Source: Olsenella intestinalis
GTDB lineage: Bacteria > Actinomycetota > Coriobacteriia > Coriobacteriales > Atopobiaceae
DNA length: 64,000 bases
Direction: 5' to 3'
Assembly (NCBI RefSeq): GCF_023276655.1
Contig: NZ_JALGRK010000001.1
Location: 124,001-188,000, forward strand
The translations under genes and the position numbers were made by a program. Below are positions 61,575 to 64,000 of the stretch, one piece after another. The notes under the pieces are model-generated. The model had not been told where the DNA came from. It ran no database searches and saw only the letters and a list, made by a program, of their open reading frames with translations. Position 1 is the stretch's first letter. Each line of letters starts with the position of its first letter.

Positions 61575-62617
61575 GCGCCCTCGACTACCTTGCGACACGG
61601 CGCGCGCCCGTGACGCTTGGCACAATCGGGTGCGCATTCGCCTGCACCATAGCCTCGGTCTGCGGCTGCGCCCCAGACGCGGTCTGGCTCATGGCGGCAA
61701 CCCTCGCGCTCGCCGGCGCCCTTGCGCTCACGACGGACTACCTGCGCTCGAGGCGCTTCCTCCACGAGCTCGACGACCTCGCCCAGACGCTCGAGCAGCC
61801 CTGGCAGCTCCACTCCCTCATGGGCGAGCCCGCCGGCGCCGACCAGGAGATCGTGCTCGACGCCCTGCGTGCCATGGGGCGCGCCTCGGCACGCGAGGTG
61901 GCCCTGGCCAAGCAGCGCGCCGACGATCACCGCTCGTTCGTGGAGGGCTGGGTGCACGACGTGAAGGCGCCCCTCGCCTCGTGCGAGCTCGTCGCCAAGC
62001 GCGTCGCGGAGCCCGAGCGCAGCCAGCTCGAGCGGGAGCTCGACCGCATCGACCGCAAGGTCGCCAGCGCCCTCTGGTACGCGCGCGCCGACTGCGCCGG
62101 ACGCGACTACGCCATCCGCGAGGTGGCGCTCGCGTCCATCCCCCGCGCGGCCTGCCGCGACAACGCCCGCTTCCTCATCGAGCACGGCTGCGTGCCCCAG
62201 ATCGACGTCGCAGGCGGCCTCACGGTCCTCACCGACCGCAAGCAGGCCGTCTTCATCGTCTCGCAGCTGGTCGAGAACGCCGCGAAGTACGGCGCGAGCC
62301 ACCTGCGCATCTTCGCGGACGCGCGAGGGGACGAGGCCGCCGGCAGCGTGTCGCTCGTCGTCGAGGACGATGGCCTGGGGATCCCCGCCGCCGAGGTCGG
62401 CCGCGTCTTCGAGCGCGGATTCACCGGCACGCGCGGCCGCGAGCACGCGGCGTCCACGGGCATGGGGCTCTTCCTGGCCGCGCGCCTCTGCGACCAGCTC
62501 GGCCTCGAGCTCGAGATCGAGAGCGACGAGGGTGACGGCTGCCGCGCGACCCTCACCTTCCCCCTCGACCGCCGCCGCCTCGACGCCGAACGTGACAGGG
62601 TTGTAAGGCACACGTAA
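61571..62617 (+). CDS. bceS: Intramembrane-sensing histidine kinase, BceS-like
   Basis: 348 residues. Two membrane helices near the N-terminus (about 14-56) with almost no extracellular loop, typical of intramembrane-sensing kinases. The phosphorylation box is EGWVHDVKAPLA (His129), followed by LVENAAKYGASHLRI, DDGLGIP and STGMGLFLAA of the ATPase domain. Start GTG overlaps the regulator's stop (GTGA). It would relay flux information from the downstream transporter to BceR. Confidence 0.92.
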   Translation: MSALDYLATRRAPVTLGTIGCAFACTIASVCGCAPDAVWLMAATLALAGALALTTDYLRSRRFLHELDDLAQTLEQPWQLHSLMGEPAGADQEIVLDALRAMGRASAREVALAKQRADDHRSFVEGWVHDVKAPLASCELVAKRVAEPERSQLERELDRIDRKVASALWYARADCAGRDYAIREVALASIPRAACRDNARFLIEHGCVPQIDVAGGLTVLTDRKQAVFIVSQLVENAAKYGASHLRIFADARGDEAAGSVSLVVEDDGLGIPAAEVGRVFERGFTGTRGREHAASTGMGLFLAARLCDQLGLELEIESDEGDGCRATLTFPLDRRRLDAERDRVVRHT

Positions 62618-62720
62618 GCCCAATCGATGGCAGGCGCGCAGACGCCCTCCTAGCATGGTCACCGTCTCGAAGACACCCCAGAACACACGCCCCACGGGGC
62701 AGAAGGACAAGGAGACAACC

Positions 62721-63524
62721 ATGACCAGAACGAAGGCCAGCGCCTCTGTCGCGACCGCGTCGAACGCTCTTCTCGAACTCACGCACGTCGGCAAGGTGTA
62801 CGGGTCCAAGGGTGCGCTCACCTGCGCGCTCGACGACGTCTCGCTCGCCGTTCGCACCGGCGAGTTCGTCGCCATCATGGGGCCCTCGGGCTCCGGCAAG
62901 TCGACGCTGCTCAACTGCGTCGCCACGATCGACACGCCCACGTCGGGCACCATCGAGCTCGACGGCCGCGACGTCACGCGCCTGCGCCGCGCCGACCTCG
63001 CCCAGTTCCGCCGAGAAGAGCTTGGCTTCGTGTTCCAGGACTCGAACCTCCTGGACACCCTGACCGGCTTCGAGAACATCGCGCTCGCGCTCACCCTGCG
63101 CGGCGTGGCCCCGCACGAGGTCGACGAGCGCGTGCGCGCCTGCGCAAGCCGCCTCGAGGTCGAGGGCGTGCTCGACAAGTTCCCCGGCCAGATGTCCGGC
63201 GGCCAGCGCCAGCGCGTCGCCGCGTGCCGCGCCATCGTCGGCTCGCCGAAGCTGATCCTCGCAGACGAGCCCACGGGCGCGCTCGACTCCAAGAACACGG
63301 CCGTCCTCCTCGACGTGCTCGACCAGATGAACCGCGACATGGGCGCGACCATCCTCATGGTCACCCACGACGCCTACGCCGCGGCGCACTCCACGCGCAC
63401 GGTCTTCGTGCGCGACGGGCGCCTCTTCAACGAGCTCCGCCGCGGCGAGTCGACCGTGAACGACTACTACCAGCGCATCATGGAGGTCATGGCGTTCCTG
63501 GGAGGCGATCTCGATGCTCGCTAG
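62721..63524 (+). CDS. bceA: Peptide-resistance ABC transporter ATPase, BceA-like
   Basis: 267 residues: Walker A MGPSGSGKST, Q-loop FVFQDSNLLDTLTGFENI, signature MSGGQRQR and Walker B LILADEPTGALDSKN, all typical of MacB/BceA-type ATPases. C-terminal Y-Q-R-I-M-E segment is typical of BceA. AAGGAG before ATG 62721. It overlaps the permease gene by 11 bases. Contains two GAGAAGAGC words in opposite directions. Confidence 0.93.
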   Translation: MTRTKASASVATASNALLELTHVGKVYGSKGALTCALDDVSLAVRTGEFVAIMGPSGSGKSTLLNCVATIDTPTSGTIELDGRDVTRLRRADLAQFRREELGFVFQDSNLLDTLTGFENIALALTLRGVAPHEVDERVRACASRLEVEGVLDKFPGQMSGGQRQRVAACRAIVGSPKLILADEPTGALDSKNTAVLLDVLDQMNRDMGATILMVTHDAYAAAHSTRTVFVRDGRLFNELRRGESTVNDYYQRIMEVMAFLGGDLDAR

Positions 63525-64000
63525 GCTCGCCCTGCGCAACGTCCGGCGCGCCGGGCGCGACTACGCCATCTACTTCATCACGGTGGCGCTCGGCATCGCC
63601 ATGTTCTACGCGTTCAACGCCGTCCGTGGCCAGGCCGCCCTGCTCGACGCGCTCTCGGCGGACGCCGCGCGCATGGTCGAGCTCCTCGACATGTTCGTGA
63701 AGCTCTTCTCGGTCGTCGTCGCCTGCGTCCTGGGGTTCCTCGTGGTCTACGCGAACCGCTTCCTCATCAGGAGGAGGCGCCGCGAGTTCGGGACCTACCT
63801 GCTCCTGGGCATGAGCGCGGGCCGCGTCAGCCGCGTCCTGCTCATCGAGACCGCCCTCGTGGGGCTTGCGTCGCTGGCGGCGGGACTCGTCCTCGGCATC
63901 GCCATCTCGCAGGGGCTCTCGTTCGCGACGGCCGCCCTCATGGGCACCACCATGACGCGCTACCGCTTCGTGGTCTCGACCGACGCCATCGCCTTCACGA
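63514..64000 (+). CDS. bceB: FtsX/BceB-like ABC permease, N-terminal part
   Basis: The window ends inside this gene; 162 residues are seen. It starts MLARLALRNVRRAGRDYAIY, followed by membrane helix 1, a further helix pair (about 65-130) with the loop IRRRRREFGTYLLLGMSAGRV typical of FtsX-like permeases. BceB proteins have ten membrane segments and a large external domain, so about 500 residues should follow to the right. Together with BceA it removes bacitracin- or lantibiotic-type peptides. Confidence 0.92.
   Translation, partial: MLARLALRNVRRAGRDYAIYFITVALGIAMFYAFNAVRGQAALLDALSADAARMVELLDMFVKLFSVVVACVLGFLVVYANRFLIRRRRREFGTYLLLGMSAGRVSRVLLIETALVGLASLAAGLVLGIAISQGLSFATAALMGTTMTRYRFVVSTDAIAFT

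Larger units (their letters stand above)
4471..63710. repeat. 38 dispersed copies of the word GAGAAGAGC
   Basis: Plus strand starts: 4471, 6147, 8979, 18006, 20016, 21609, 23191, 25294, 30758, 31135, 33654, 37994, 39957, 40931, 43134, 46330, 52277, 53876, 55374, 58828, 60147, 63013. Minus strand (GCTCTTCTC) starts: 8112, 16509, 18031, 25794, 28986, 32625, 33605, 37546, 40892, 42660, 47731, 54279, 56741, 58042, 62766, 63702. In 33 of 38 the base before G is C, often GCC, giving (GC)CGAGAAGAGC. About 12 of 38 are intergenic although only about 13 percent of the window is. Inverted pairs form or touch hairpins at 18.0 and 40.9 kb. Confidence 0.9.

Noticed and set aside
4471-63710. KOPS/SRS-type polar FtsK/SpoIIIE word as the explanation of GAGAAGAGC
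   Set aside because: Not excluded, but 22:16 strand distribution within one 64-kb arm is too even for a polar word unless the window spans a switch point.

Overview
The window looks like chromosomal DNA of a high-GC, anaerobic, gut- or oral-type actinobacterium. Class Coriobacteriia (Olsenella/Atopobiaceae-like) is my best guess. This is inferred from base composition, very strong G/C third positions, a phosphoketolase-based sugar catabolism, ECF vitamin import, and surface proteins built from InlB-type and DUF5648-type repeats with sortase-like tails. I see no rRNA, tRNA, insertion sequence, prophage or CRISPR array. About 13 percent of the window is intergenic.

Layout. (1) 1-16.6 kb is a pentose region: the end of a LacI-family regulator, phosphoketolase, aldose epimerase, a large secreted glycine-rich protein, then a leftward operon of sugar-binding protein, permease, ATPase, permease, araA and an araB-like kinase, with hairpins at three of its gene boundaries. 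A shared GTAAACGTTT element lies upstream of both the phosphoketolase and the sugar-binding protein. Together they would take L-arabinose to ribulose-5-P and, through an epimerase not seen here, to xylulose-5-P and acetyl-P. (2) 16.6-25 kb: UPF0210 protein, murB, an FMN riboswitch controlling a RibU-EcfAA'-EcfT riboflavin importer, and a pseudo-esterase fused to a histone-H1-like tail. (3) 25-36 kb: HAD hydrolase, a surface protein, a membrane-bound XRE regulator preceded by a helically phased repeat array, an XRE-aminotransferase fusion with operator-like repeats, HD-GYP protein, purine permease and a nucleophile-less hydrolase. (4) 36-43.6 kb: deformylase-like protein lacking its catalytic Glu, iminopeptidase-like hydrolase, trmL, a ZTP riboswitch driving split purO + AICAR transformylase genes, an AI-2E family permease and an ArsR-ZIP metal unit. 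(5) 44-54 kb: CDF metal transporter, two PF06541 membrane proteins, a CobW GTPase, SixA, an oxidoreductase, a STAS protein, a small K+ channel, and an orphan trpB2 with a trp leader peptide and attenuator. (6) 54-64 kb: IrtAB-like exporter-fold ABC pair behind a DtxR-like palindrome, a surface protein, an SEC-C protein, and a BceRSAB-type peptide-sensing/resistance operon that runs off the right edge.

The most unusual whole-window signal is a 9-10 bp word, (C)GAGAAGAGC, present 38 times on both strands. It occurs in genes in several reading frames, is enriched between genes and sometimes forms terminator hairpins. This is the pattern expected of a DNA-uptake sequence, Chi-like or other genome-wide recognition word. 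Second is a ~280 bp array of nine inverted and direct repeat units spaced 31 or about 42 bp (3 or 4 helical turns).
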